A stretch of 10,672 bases of DNA, taken from contig JALZVZ010000254.1 of assembly GCA_023299945.1 (NCBI GenBank), forward strand, positions 1 to 10,672, in the 5' to 3' direction. A program made the position numbers and the translations under genes. This document shows, piece after piece, positions 1 to 7,500 of the stretch. The notes beneath the pieces were generated by a model. The model saw nothing but the letters and a program-made list of their open reading frames with translations, did not search any database and was not told where the DNA came from. Each line of letters begins with the position of its first letter. Position 1 is the stretch's first letter. This stretch comes from Altererythrobacter sp. GTDB lineage: Bacteria; Pseudomonadota; Alphaproteobacteria; Sphingomonadales; Sphingomonadaceae.

Positions 1-188
1 CCCTCAATTGCGCGCAAAGCATCATCGACTTGGCCGATGCTGGAAACGCGGTACGGGCCAGAAAGGACGAGCGTGGCCCCATCTGGCGCGCCATCAAGAA
101 GGGCAAAGTCGGCAAGCTCACTCATAAGAAGCCCAATATGCGGGGAAATTGCGTCCTTAACAAGTCGCTCTGCACTCTTTGTGCCCAT
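1..188 (-). CDS. Possible 5' part of a divergent gene of unknown function (runs off left edge)
   Basis: An open frame on the minus strand starts at the ATG at 186-188 and stays open to base 1, giving 62 complete codons; the rest of the gene would lie left of the window. The peptide starts MGTKSAERLVKDAISPHIGL and is followed by an acidic stretch and the motif LVLSGPYRVSSIGQ. The composition looks like an ordinary soluble protein, unlike the Lys- or Arg/Ser-rich frames on the opposite strand. I do not recognise the family. There is no clear ribosome binding site before this ATG. The frame also stays open upstream into the valS start, with an in-frame GTG at 300-302 and ATG at 318-320, so the true start is uncertain. 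If real, it is transcribed divergently from valS. It could also be a chance open frame or a decayed gene. Confidence 0.4.
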   Translation of the reverse strand, partial: MGTKSAERLVKDAISPHIGLLMSELADFALLDGAPDGATLVLSGPYRVSSIGQVDDALRAIE

Positions 189-285
189 TGGCAGCGCAAT
201 GAGGCGTTGCGCGGGCGCTAAGGCAATGGCATGTGTTTTGGCGAAATTCGGGCCCCTCGCGCCAAAATAAAAAGCACATATCGCA
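189..285. other. Intergenic region upstream of valS
   Basis: This gap of about 97 bp must contain the valS promoter and, if the left-edge gene is real, a divergent promoter as well. An A-rich patch (264-273) lies about 12 to 20 bases before the valS ATG. No convincing -35/-10 pair with normal spacing, no terminator hairpin and no T-box or other leader structure could be picked out by eye. Confidence 0.4.
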
Positions 286-3162
286 ATGACACTTTCGACC
301 ACTTTCAACCCAGCAGACATCGAGACACGCTGGTACCAGCATTGGGAAGAAAAAGGGCTGTTTCGCCCTGATCGCCCGAATGCGGAAGCCTATACAATCG
401 TGAACCCACCGCCGAACGTCACCGGCAGCCTGCATATCGGCCATGCGCTCGACAACACATTGCAGGATATTGTGATCCGCTATGAGCGCATGCGCGGCAA
501 GGATGCGCTATGGGTGGTCGGAACAGATCACGCAGGCATTGCGACACAAATGGTGGTGGAGCGCCAGCTGGAAGAACGCCAAGACAAACGCACCAATTAT
601 TCGCGCGAAGATTTCATCAAGAAAGTCTGGACGTGGAAAGAGGAAAGCGGCGGCACAATTACCAAGCAGCTGCGGCGTTTGGGTTGCTCGATGGATTGGT
701 CACGCGAACAGTTTACGATGGACGAGCATTTCACCGATGCGGTGCTCAAAACCTTCGTCGATCTGTATAATGACGGGCTGATTTACCGCGACAAGCGGCT
801 GGTGAATTGGGACCCGAAACTCAAAACCGCGATCAGCGATCTTGAGGTTGAGACGCAGGATATCAAAGGCAGCTTCTGGCACTTCAAATATCCGCTGGAA
901 GACGGCGTTACGCTGGCTGATGGGCGCGATTACATCGAAGTTGCGACCACGCGCCCTGAAACCATGCTCGCCGATATGGCGGTTGCCGTGCACCCGACTG
1001 ACGAGCGTTATGCCAGCGTCGTGGGCAAGCATGTCGTCCTGCCAATTACAGGCCGCAAAGTGCCTATCGTCGCCGATGAACACGCCGATCCTGAGCTTGG
1101 CAGCGGCGCGGTAAAGATCACACCGGGCCATGACTTCAACGATTTCGAAGTGGGCAAGCGCGCAGGGATTGCCGCTGGCGATATGCTCAACATGCTCGAT
1201 GGAGAGGGCAATGTTTGCCAGACCTCCGACGCGCTTGTGCCGGACGAATTTCTCGGGCTGCACCGCTTCAAACGCGATAAAGTAAGCGGCGCGCGCGAAT
1301 TGGTGATTGAGCGCTTGAAAGAACAAGGCTTCCTCATCCCCCACATCACCAAAACGAAAAAAGGCGAAGAGGTCGAATTGGACGCAGAGCCGCGCACCAT
1401 CGCCACGCCTTTTGGCGACCGCGGCGGCGTGGTGATTGAGCCATGGCTGACCGACCAATGGTATGTCGATGCAGAGACCCTTGCGGCCAAACCGATTGAG
1501 CAAGTGAAGTCCGGCGAAATAGAGATCATCCCTAATACTTGGGAGAAGACTTTCTTCAATTGGATGGACAATATCCAGCCGTGGTGCGTGTCGCGCCAAT
1601 TGTGGTGGGGCCACCGGATTCCGGCTTGGTATGGACCGAAGAAAGTAGATAATGGTTTTGCGTATTCACTTACAAATAAGCTTGAACGTCAACCATTCGT
1701 TGCTTCCAACGAGAAGGATTTGCAGCAGCAACTGAACGATTATTATCCTGAAGACCAATTCGAGATTAAATTCGTCGAGACGGCAAGCGAAGTCACGAAC
1801 TGGTTGTGGAATGATAGCGGCGAACGAAACATCATTCCCATTTACCAAGACCAAGACGTTCTCGACACTTGGTTCTCATCCGCGCTGTGGCCCTTCGCTA
1901 CGCTCGGCTGGCCGAATGATACCGATCTTGTGCAAAAGCACTTCCCCAATAATTTGCTGATTTCCGGCTTTGACATCCTGTTTTTCTGGGATGCGCGGAT
2001 GATGATGATGGGGCAGTATAATATGGGCAAGGCCCCATGGCCCAAGCTTTATTTGCATGGATTAGTGCGCGCAGCAGACGGTGCCAAAATGTCCAAATCC
2101 AAGGGCAATGTCGTCGATCCGCTCGGGCTGATTGATCAATATGGCGCGGATGCATTGCGGTTCTTTATGGCCGCGATGGAAAGCCAAGGCCGCGACATCA
2201 AAATGGATGATGAGCGGGTCAAAGGCTACCGCAATTTCGGCACCAAGCTTTGGAATGCGACGCGGTTTTGCCAGTCCAATGGCATTGGCGCATCCTCCAC
2301 TTTGGCCGCCCCCAAAGCGCGGCTGGCGGCAAACCAATGGATCATTGGCGAGGTTCAACAAACGGTTGAGAAGCTGGACGCTGCCATGGCCGATCTGCGT
2401 TTTGATGCTGCCGCAAACACCATCTATCACTTCACTTGGGATAGGTTCTGCGATTGGTATCTGGAGCTGATCAAGCCGGTGTTTGCTGAAGGCGCGAGCG
2501 AAACGGCAGCGGCGGAAACCCGCGAAGTTGCTGGCTGGGTGCTCGATCAAATCCTCGTCATGCTGCACCCCTTCATGCCGTTTATCACAGAAGAATTGTG
2601 GCACGCCCAAGGTGATCTCGCTGGCACAAGCCGCGCGGATTATCCGATCATCACCGCCAAATGGCCTGAGCCGCGCGCGCAGGTCAGCAAAGCGGCCACC
2701 GACGCGATCGATTGGGTAATCGACTTGACCAGCAATGTGCGCAGCGCGAAAAACGAACTGGGTATTCCGCCTGGTGCAAAACTGCCTGCGTTTTTGCCTG
2801 CGCCATCGGACATTGCGAGCAGCACGATTGAACGATCATCCGCCGCGATTGAACGGCTGGCGCGCCTAACGCCGGTGACGCTTGGCGATGCGCCTGATGG
2901 CCCAGCAATGCAGATCACGGCAGGCTCAGATGTGTTTATCGTGCCGCTGGAAGGCATTATCGATATCGCAGAAGAAAGGGCGCGGCTTGCCAAAGCCTTG
3001 GAGGCCTCTTCTAAGGAAGCCGCATCGCTCGAAGGGCGCCTCTCCAATGCGAATTTCGTTGAGCGCGCCAAACCCGAGGCGGTGGAAAAAGCCAAAGCTG
3101 ATTTCGCGCATCACTCCGCCGAAGCAGAGCGATTGAAAGCGGCGCTGGAACGATTGGGATAA
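286..3162 (+). CDS. valS: Valyl-tRNA synthetase
   Basis: Cytoplasmic class Ia aminoacyl-tRNA synthetase that joins valine to tRNA-Val using ATP and edits mischarged threonine. The 958-residue product has the full family layout. The HIGH signature is at residues 50-53 within [16 protein letters not shown]. The CP1 editing domain carries TTRPET (221-226) and [10 protein letters not shown] (279-288). WWGHRIP follows at 440-446, then DVLDTWFSS from residue 524, and the KMSKS loop at 601-605. The C-terminal third holds the anticodon-binding domain and, from about residue 890, the charged helical arm expected of a ValRS coiled coil. The ATG at 286 gives a normal family N-terminus, although no clear Shine-Dalgarno precedes it. 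The segment between WYG450 and Q521 is about 70 residues, roughly 40 longer than I recall for E. coli ValRS, and it is AT-rich compared with its surroundings. queE follows one base after the stop, so the two are probably cotranscribed. Identity is certain. Confidence 0.98.
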   Translation: MTLSTTFNPADIETRWYQHWEEKGLFRPDRPNAEAYTIVNPPPNVTGSLHIGHALDNTLQDIVIRYERMRGKDALWVVGTDHAGIATQMVVERQLEERQDKRTNYSREDFIKKVWTWKEESGGTITKQLRRLGCSMDWSREQFTMDEHFTDAVLKTFVDLYNDGLIYRDKRLVNWDPKLKTAISDLEVETQDIKGSFWHFKYPLEDGVTLADGRDYIEVATTRPETMLADMAVAVHPTDERYASVVGKHVVLPITGRKVPIVADEHADPELGSGAVKITPGHDFNDFEVGKRAGIAAGDMLNMLDGEGNVCQTSDALVPDEFLGLHRFKRDKVSGARELVIERLKEQGFLIPHITKTKKGEEVELDAEPRTIATPFGDRGGVVIEPWLTDQWYVDAETLAAKPIEQVKSGEIEIIPNTWEKTFFNWMDNIQPWCVSRQLWWGHRIPAWYGPKKVDNGFAYSLTNKLERQPFVASNEKDLQQQLNDYYPEDQFEIKFVETASEVTNWLWNDSGERNIIPIYQDQDVLDTWFSSALWPFATLGWPNDTDLVQKHFPNNLLISGFDILFFWDARMMMMGQYNMGKAPWPKLYLHGLVRAADGAKMSKSKGNVVDPLGLIDQYGADALRFFMAAMESQGRDIKMDDERVKGYRNFGTKLWNATRFCQSNGIGASSTLAAPKARLAANQWIIGEVQQTVEKLDAAMADLRFDAAANTIYHFTWDRFCDWYLELIKPVFAEGASETAAAETREVAGWVLDQILVMLHPFMPFITEELWHAQGDLAGTSRADYPIITAKWPEPRAQVSKAATDAIDWVIDLTSNVRSAKNELGIPPGAKLPAFLPAPSDIASSTIERSSAAIERLARLTPVTLGDAPDGPAMQITAGSDVFIVPLEGIIDIAEERARLAKALEASSKEAASLEGRLSNANFVERAKPEAVEKAKADFAHHSAEAERLKAALERLG

Positions 3163-3163
3163 T

Positions 3164-3898
3164 GTGGCGAAATTAGTCCTCGCCACTGATGATTCCGGCG
3201 AACCGGAGATATTCGCTTCTCTGCAAGGCGAAGGCCCAAGCTTGGGCATGCCCGTGGCCTTTATGCGCCTGTCGCGCTGCAACCTTGCCTGCACATGGTG
3301 CGATACCGCATACACTTGGCATTTCGACAAGAGCCGCGAGCACCGCGACGGCATCATTTTTGATCGCAAATCCAATCAGCTAAGTCTCAATGTCGAGGAT
3401 GTCGCAGCGCGTATTTTGGAGCTCGGCCAAAACCGGCTTGTCATCACCGGCGGCGAGCCTTTGCTGCAAACGGGCGCTCTCGCCGATTTGCTCAAACTCT
3501 TGCCGGATATGGAGATTGAGATTGAAACGAATGGAACAGTTAAAGCAAACTCTCACGTCGATATACGGGTAGACCAATATAACGTCAGCCCAAAGCTTGC
3601 GCATTCAGGCAATCCAGCGGAACTCGCATTGATTGAAGAACGGCTGGATTTTTATGCCAGCGACCCGCGCGCTTATGTCAAATTTGTGATCGCTCAGCCT
3701 GATGATGTGAACGAGGTGCTGGCGTTAAACACGCAATATCGTTTCAAAAAAGGCCATGTGTTTCTGATGCCTGAAGGCACAGACAGCGAGACGTTGCGAA
3801 AACGCGCAGAATGGCTCGCGCCGCTATGTTTGGAGCACGGCTTTCGCATGTCCGACCGCTTGCATATCCATCTTTATGGAGATGAACGCGGAACTTAA
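3164..3898 (+). CDS. queE: 7-carboxy-7-deazaguanine synthase (radical SAM)
   Basis: QueE is a radical-SAM enzyme that contracts the ring of 6-carboxytetrahydropterin to 7-carboxy-7-deazaguanine, a step of the preQ0/queuosine tRNA-modification pathway. The 244-residue protein has the family N-terminus (IFASLQGEGPSLGMP, residues 16-30). The special CxxxCxxC iron-sulfur motif of QueE follows, with Cys39, Cys43 and Cys46 in SRCNLACTWCDTAYTW. TGGEP, the SAM-binding motif, is at 95-99. Length is in the family range. The start is a GTG at 3164-3166, one base after the valS TAA; the ATG at 3162-3164 is in another frame and stops within five codons. Cotranscription and coupling with valS are likely, and both genes serve tRNA. 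No queC, queD or queF is in the window, so the pathway partners lie elsewhere. The stop codon overlaps the stop of the opposing herA-like gene. Confidence 0.95.
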   Translation: MAKLVLATDDSGEPEIFASLQGEGPSLGMPVAFMRLSRCNLACTWCDTAYTWHFDKSREHRDGIIFDRKSNQLSLNVEDVAARILELGQNRLVITGGEPLLQTGALADLLKLLPDMEIEIETNGTVKANSHVDIRVDQYNVSPKLAHSGNPAELALIEERLDFYASDPRAYVKFVIAQPDDVNEVLALNTQYRFKKGHVFLMPEGTDSETLRKRAEWLAPLCLEHGFRMSDRLHIHLYGDERGT

Positions 3899-5580
3899 CC
3901 CTGACTGCGCCAGCGTTGGACAACGCGAGACACTGTTTCTTCCTCGCCGCCCGATGAACTCCAAAGCTCGACAAAGCTAGGATCTTCAGAGGCTGGCCGC
4001 TTGTTCTCTTCGAGATTGTCGAAAGACACGCGGATTGGAATGGCCACACCTTCGCCGCAAACAATACACTCGCGGTTGCGCAAAGCCGGGATCGCATCAA
4101 GGAAACCGCGCGCGCCTTCTGGCATGGCGGACCGCACGAAATCTTGGTCGCGGTCATTGTTTAGACGCATCGCGATAATCGTGCCGCACTGTGACAAAAC
4201 ACCCTCAGCAAGATCGGAGGGGCGCTGAGTAATCAAGCCCAGCGAAATGCCGTATTTCCGGCCCTCCTTGGCAATCCGGCTCAGGATGCGGCCCACAGAT
4301 GAGCCGTCTGCATTGGCAGAATTGGGAACGTAACGGTGCGCTTCTTCGCACACGAGCAGAACCGGGCGGGTCTTTTCCTCGCGGCCCCAGATAGCAAAGT
4401 CGAACACAAGCCGGCTGAGAACAGCAACAACGGTGGAGGTAATATCAGAAGGCACGCCGGATACATCGATGATCGAGATCGGCTTGCCCCCGCCAGGCAT
4501 ACGGAAAACTTTCGCAATGAAGTCAGCCATCGTATCGCCGACCAGCATGCCAGAGAACATGAATTGATAGCGCGGATCGGCTTTGATTTCCTCGAGCTTG
4601 GCTTTGATACGCATATAGGGCGCAGTTGTTGTCGCCTTGTCCAGCTTGCCCATTTCATCTTGGACGGCGTTCGAAAGGTCGGACAAAAGATAAGGGATGG
4701 GCGAATCCACGGTGATCTTGCCAATGCCTTGGGCAAGGCGGTTCTTCGACCGTGATCGCAGCAAGCATTTGGCCAGAATATCAGCATCGATTTGCCGCTC
4801 ATTGCCATCGCTGGTCAGCAAAACTTCGCAATGTTCTTCAAAGTTCAGCAGCCAATACGGCATGTCGAGATTGGACACATCGAGGATGTTGCCGGTTTGA
4901 CGGAAAGCGGCAGAATATTCGCCGTGCGGATCGACCATCACAATATGGCCCTGCGGAGCCGCCTCGCAAATGCGGTGCAGGATCAGCGAAGCACTGGTTG
5001 ATTTACCGGTACCGGTTGAGCCGAGCAGTGCAAAGTGCTTGCCCAGCATTGCATCAATATAGAGGCCAGCGCGAATATCCTTGGTCGGATACACAGTGCC
5101 AATGGTGACATTGGCGCGGCCATCGCTGGCGTAGATTTGTTCAAGGTCGGCAGTTGTCGCTGGATAAACCAAAGCGCCTGGCACAGGGTAGCGGGTCACA
5201 CCGCGGCGGAAACCGTTGATGCGTCCAGTGAGCTTTTCCTCAGCGCCTTCGCCTAGAAAATCGATATTGGCGAGGATACCGCCATCGGATTTACGGTCGC
5301 GGCGCTGGTTGCGTACACTGGCCAGCAGCCAATTGTTGCCGACCTGAATTTTGATCTGACTACCGACTTGTCCGGCCATCGCAACAGACGCATCATCATC
5401 TTCGAGACATTCGTTGAGACGCTGCAAATCAATAGCGATTTGCGACCCTGACCCAGAGATTTCCAGCACAACGCCAATTGGCATGCGTGCATTGTCTTGC
5501 TCAGACATATCTGCCGCTCCAGCAGGCGCATTTCCGCCGTGCCCGTTTGCGTCAAAATTCTGATTGGCCATATCGGTCAT
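3895..5580 (-). CDS. herA: HerA-type DNA-translocating ATPase (DUF87 family)
   Basis: A 561-residue P-loop ATPase of the HerA/FtsK superfamily, expected to form a hexameric ring that pumps double-stranded DNA. The N-terminal 35-170 or so is compatible with a HAS-barrel. The Walker A motif GSTGTGKST is at 187-195, followed by MVDPHGEYS, typical of HerA. Walker B is VLLVCEEAH at about 407-415, with the catalytic Glu pair. SRIAKEGRKYG (434-444) and ITQRPSDL (450-457) complete the core. The start was set at the ATG 5578-5580 because AGGG lies six bases upstream; an in-frame TTG at 5596-5598 would add six residues, and an ATG at 5569-5571 is also possible. HerA often works with the nuclease NurA in end resection, or in antiphage operons with other partners. 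No such partner is in this window, so its role here is not fixed by context. It converges on queE with a 4-base overlap. Confidence 0.9.
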   Translation of the reverse strand: MTDMANQNFDANGHGGNAPAGAADMSEQDNARMPIGVVLEISGSGSQIAIDLQRLNECLEDDDASVAMAGQVGSQIKIQVGNNWLLASVRNQRRDRKSDGGILANIDFLGEGAEEKLTGRINGFRRGVTRYPVPGALVYPATTADLEQIYASDGRANVTIGTVYPTKDIRAGLYIDAMLGKHFALLGSTGTGKSTSASLILHRICEAAPQGHIVMVDPHGEYSAAFRQTGNILDVSNLDMPYWLLNFEEHCEVLLTSDGNERQIDADILAKCLLRSRSKNRLAQGIGKITVDSPIPYLLSDLSNAVQDEMGKLDKATTTAPYMRIKAKLEEIKADPRYQFMFSGMLVGDTMADFIAKVFRMPGGGKPISIIDVSGVPSDITSTVVAVLSRLVFDFAIWGREEKTRPVLLVCEEAHRYVPNSANADGSSVGRILSRIAKEGRKYGISLGLITQRPSDLAEGVLSQCGTIIAMRLNNDRDQDFVRSAMPEGARGFLDAIPALRNRECIVCGEGVAIPIRVSFDNLEENKRPASEDPSFVELWSSSGGEEETVSRVVQRWRSQG

Positions 5581-5715
5581 GTGTAGCCCTAAACCCAATT
5601 GTTAATCCAAGCCGCAGCTATAGAAGAAATAGGGTTAAGAACGCGTCAACGCTAAAGAGTGCATCGCAGGACTAATGAACACATACGCAAGTGCCGCGCG
5701 CTTAAGCATCGAGAA
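5581..5715 (-). promoter_or_regulatory. Intergenic region with candidate herA promoter and CtrA-like site
   Basis: This gap of about 135 bp separates the TIGR02186 gene from the herA-like gene; both are read on the minus strand. Read on the minus strand, TTGACG (5644-5649) is a good -35-like hexamer. The nearest TATA-like hexamer (5617-5622) is 21 bases away, longer than ideal, so a standard promoter is only suggested. The same TTGA overlaps TTGA-N7-TTAAC (5634-5649), one mismatch from the CtrA consensus TTAA-N7-TTAAC. No rho-independent terminator with a U-tract is evident after the upstream gene. Confidence 0.25.
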
Positions 5716-6480
5716 TTAGATCATCGAAAACAAGCGGCCCGCGACCCAGCCCATGCCGATCGACAGCATTACAGCGACAAGGCCGTAAGTTAAGGACCAA
5801 TCCTGAGAGGACAATTCAACAAATCGCCCCACGCCAGTCTTGCGCACATTCACATCCGCCACCGCCGAGGCAATCACGCGCCCTTGTGAAATAGCAAAGG
5901 TTTCAGCTGTGTATTTGCCGGTTGTGACGTTGGATGGCAGCGCGATGCGCGCCTGATACAACACTTGCTCGCTGACGCGGACACCGCGCATATCCTCATT
6001 ATAAAGGCCCAGTCGCTCACGTTGATCCACCAATCCTTCAGCAAAGCGGCGCTGCTTTTCCGGATCGATTTGGCCTGACGGGCTAAGCTGAATAAAGTCA
6101 GTGCCCAGCTCGTAAATTGCAGCAGTTTTCTCATCAACGATTTCAGAAACAGGCCGCGATGCAGCCACCGCAAAGAAGGATGGAGCGGAACGGAAATCCG
6201 ATGATGCCGCATTCACCCACATTCCAACAAAGCGTTCTTTCTCGCGCATGCGGATTGGCTCAGCTGGCCCTTTGAGCACAACGACGATGTCATATTTTGC
6301 GCCAGCGCGCCGGCCAGCAGGATCGAGGATTGCGCCAAACAATAGCAGCTCTGTGCCGACAAAGCCTTGGCGAACCTTTACGTCATTTTGCGAAACCTCT
6401 GGCACCAAAATCGCATCACGCTGGCCCGATAGAGCAAACATTGCAAAGATAAGAAACAATGATTGGAATGCGCGGGTCAT
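5716..6480 (-). CDS. TIGR02186 / Alph_Pro_TM family membrane protein
   Basis: A 254-residue protein of the conserved alphaproteobacterial family known as TIGR02186 (Alph_Pro_TM). Its function is not established. It begins with a hydrophobic signal-like segment (about residues 5-19), continues as a long exported region rich in beta-type sequence, and ends in a single membrane helix (about 229-251, including LVAVMLSIGMGWVAG). The expected topology is a periplasmic body held by the C-terminal anchor. The segment LLLFGAILDP near residues 46-54 and a KYDIVVVLKGP stretch at 62-72 fit my recollection of this family. Its ATG overlaps the stop of the upstream TSUP permease in ATGA, so the two are translationally coupled. 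The usual association of this family with TauE/SafE permeases suggests an accessory role for that transporter, which is inference. Confidence 0.8.
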   Translation of the reverse strand: MTRAFQSLFLIFAMFALSGQRDAILVPEVSQNDVKVRQGFVGTELLLFGAILDPAGRRAGAKYDIVVVLKGPAEPIRMREKERFVGMWVNAASSDFRSAPSFFAVAASRPVSEIVDEKTAAIYELGTDFIQLSPSGQIDPEKQRRFAEGLVDQRERLGLYNEDMRGVRVSEQVLYQARIALPSNVTTGKYTAETFAISQGRVIASAVADVNVRKTGVGRFVELSSQDWSLTYGLVAVMLSIGMGWVAGRLFSMI

Positions 6481-7388
6481 AACGGCGCAACCGTGAAAAT
6501 CTCATCCGGCTGAACGCCCAATTGATACAGCATCCGGGCTGCCACCGCGAGCACCACAGCCGCCAAAATCAGGCGCAAAATTTCTGGCCGTGCCTTCATC
6601 GCGATTTGCGTACCGAATTGTGCGCCCATTACCGACCCCAGAAGCAGCAAGCCAGCCAGCACGATGTCGACGGCCTTGGTCGTGAGCGAATGCATTATCG
6701 TGGTGGCCATGGTCACAAATAGGATTTGGAACAGCGAGGTGCCGACAACGACATTGCCGCTCATTCCCAAAATATAAAGCATGACAGGCACGAGGATAAA
6801 TCCGCCGCCGACCCCCATCAGCATCGTCAAAATACCAACGCCAACACCGAGCAGCAAAGGGCCCAAAGGAGAGATATACAATCCAGATCGATAAAACCGC
6901 CAGCGCATTGGCAGAGCGGCAATGACCGGGTGATGGCGTCGTTTGCGCACCGGCTTTACCGCGCCAGCTTTCTCTCTGAGCGTGCCCAAAGCCTCGCGTC
7001 CCATCAGCGTGCCAATCGTGCCCAACATCACCACATAAAGCACGTTAATGACCACATCGATTTGGCCGATTGCTTGGAAAAAACGGAACAATAATGCGCC
7101 GAATATCGCGCCAATAATACCGCCCGCGACCATCACCATGCCCATGCGGTAGTCGACGCCATTGCGCTTATTATGGGCCAGAACGCCCGACACGCTGGCC
7201 CCTGTTACCTGGGTTGCAGCAGAGGCTGCGGCGACGGTTGGCGGAATGCCGGAAAAAATCAGCAGCGGCGTTGTTAAAAACCCTCCGCCAACTCCGAACA
7301 GGCCAGACAATACTCCCGTAAGCGCGCCAAGCAGCACGATCCAAAGACCGTTTACTGAAAGGTTCGCAATGGGGAGGTAAACATCCAT
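6477..7388 (-). CDS. TauE/SafE (TSUP) family permease, probable sulfite/organosulfonate-type exporter
   Basis: A 303-residue integral membrane protein with the two-fold inverted repeat of the TSUP family, members of which move sulfite, sulfoacetate or related anions. Each half carries the glycine-rich family motif: GLFGVGGGFLTTPLL (29-43) and MLMGVGGGFILVPVM (189-203). ATQVTGAS (58-65) and GTSLFQI (216-222) occupy the paired second positions. The halves are joined by a basic cytoplasmic-type loop (about 138-168, with VRKRRHH). About eight hydrophobic helices are visible. The ATG at 7386-7388 is the first in frame after an upstream TAG. A purine-rich GAGAGGG lies directly against it, closer than usual for a ribosome binding site. 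The gene is the first of a two-gene operon with the TIGR02186 protein. The actual substrate cannot be read from sequence, and no sulfur-metabolism gene is nearby. Confidence 0.88.
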   Translation of the reverse strand: MDVYLPIANLSVNGLWIVLLGALTGVLSGLFGVGGGFLTTPLLIFSGIPPTVAAASAATQVTGASVSGVLAHNKRNGVDYRMGMVMVAGGIIGAIFGALLFRFFQAIGQIDVVINVLYVVMLGTIGTLMGREALGTLREKAGAVKPVRKRRHHPVIAALPMRWRFYRSGLYISPLGPLLLGVGVGILTMLMGVGGGFILVPVMLYILGMSGNVVVGTSLFQILFVTMATTIMHSLTTKAVDIVLAGLLLLGSVMGAQFGTQIAMKARPEILRLILAAVVLAVAARMLYQLGVQPDEIFTVAPL

Positions 7389-7500
7389 CCCTCTCGCCTA
7401 GCCCAGCGCGCGCTAGGATTAAACCCGCACCGCGTCTTTATGCAGAAACAATCACTACAAATTGGCGGTTTATGCCAAAGGATAACGCAAAACCAATTCC
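7389..7500 (-). promoter_or_regulatory. Intergenic region upstream of the TSUP gene, with inverted repeat
   Basis: About 112 bp separate the end of the NfrA-like gene from the TSUP start. A perfect 6-base inverted repeat, CCTAGC (7397-7402) and GCTAGG (7412-7417) with a 9-base GC-rich centre, lies only eight bases before the TSUP ATG. It could be a repressor site or a hairpin affecting translation. The TSUP promoter should be here but no clear -35/-10 pair is visible. A weak 5-base stem at 7462-7478 is too poor to call a terminator. Confidence 0.3.

Noticed and set aside
700..1614. Long minus-strand open frame (304 codons) inside valS
   Set aside because: It lies fully antisense to conserved ValRS motifs, has no recognisable domain, and its His/Arg/Phe-rich product is typical of a shadow of a GC-rich gene.
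2062..2610. Minus-strand open frame (182 codons) in the 3' half of valS
   Set aside because: Antisense to the KMSKS and anticodon-binding regions; no domain and no ribosome binding site.
4281..4808. Second minus-strand frame (175 codons) inside the HerA-like gene
   Set aside because: Offset frame of the same strand with Ser/Arg/Cys-rich composition; the overlapping frame has all the ATPase motifs.
5596..5598. TTG as the start of the HerA-like gene
   Set aside because: The ATG at 5578-5580 has AGGG six bases upstream; the extra six residues have no support.
7462..7478. TTGGC/GCCAA hairpin after the NfrA-like gene as a terminator
   Set aside because: Only five base pairs, with no run of U after it; too weak to call.
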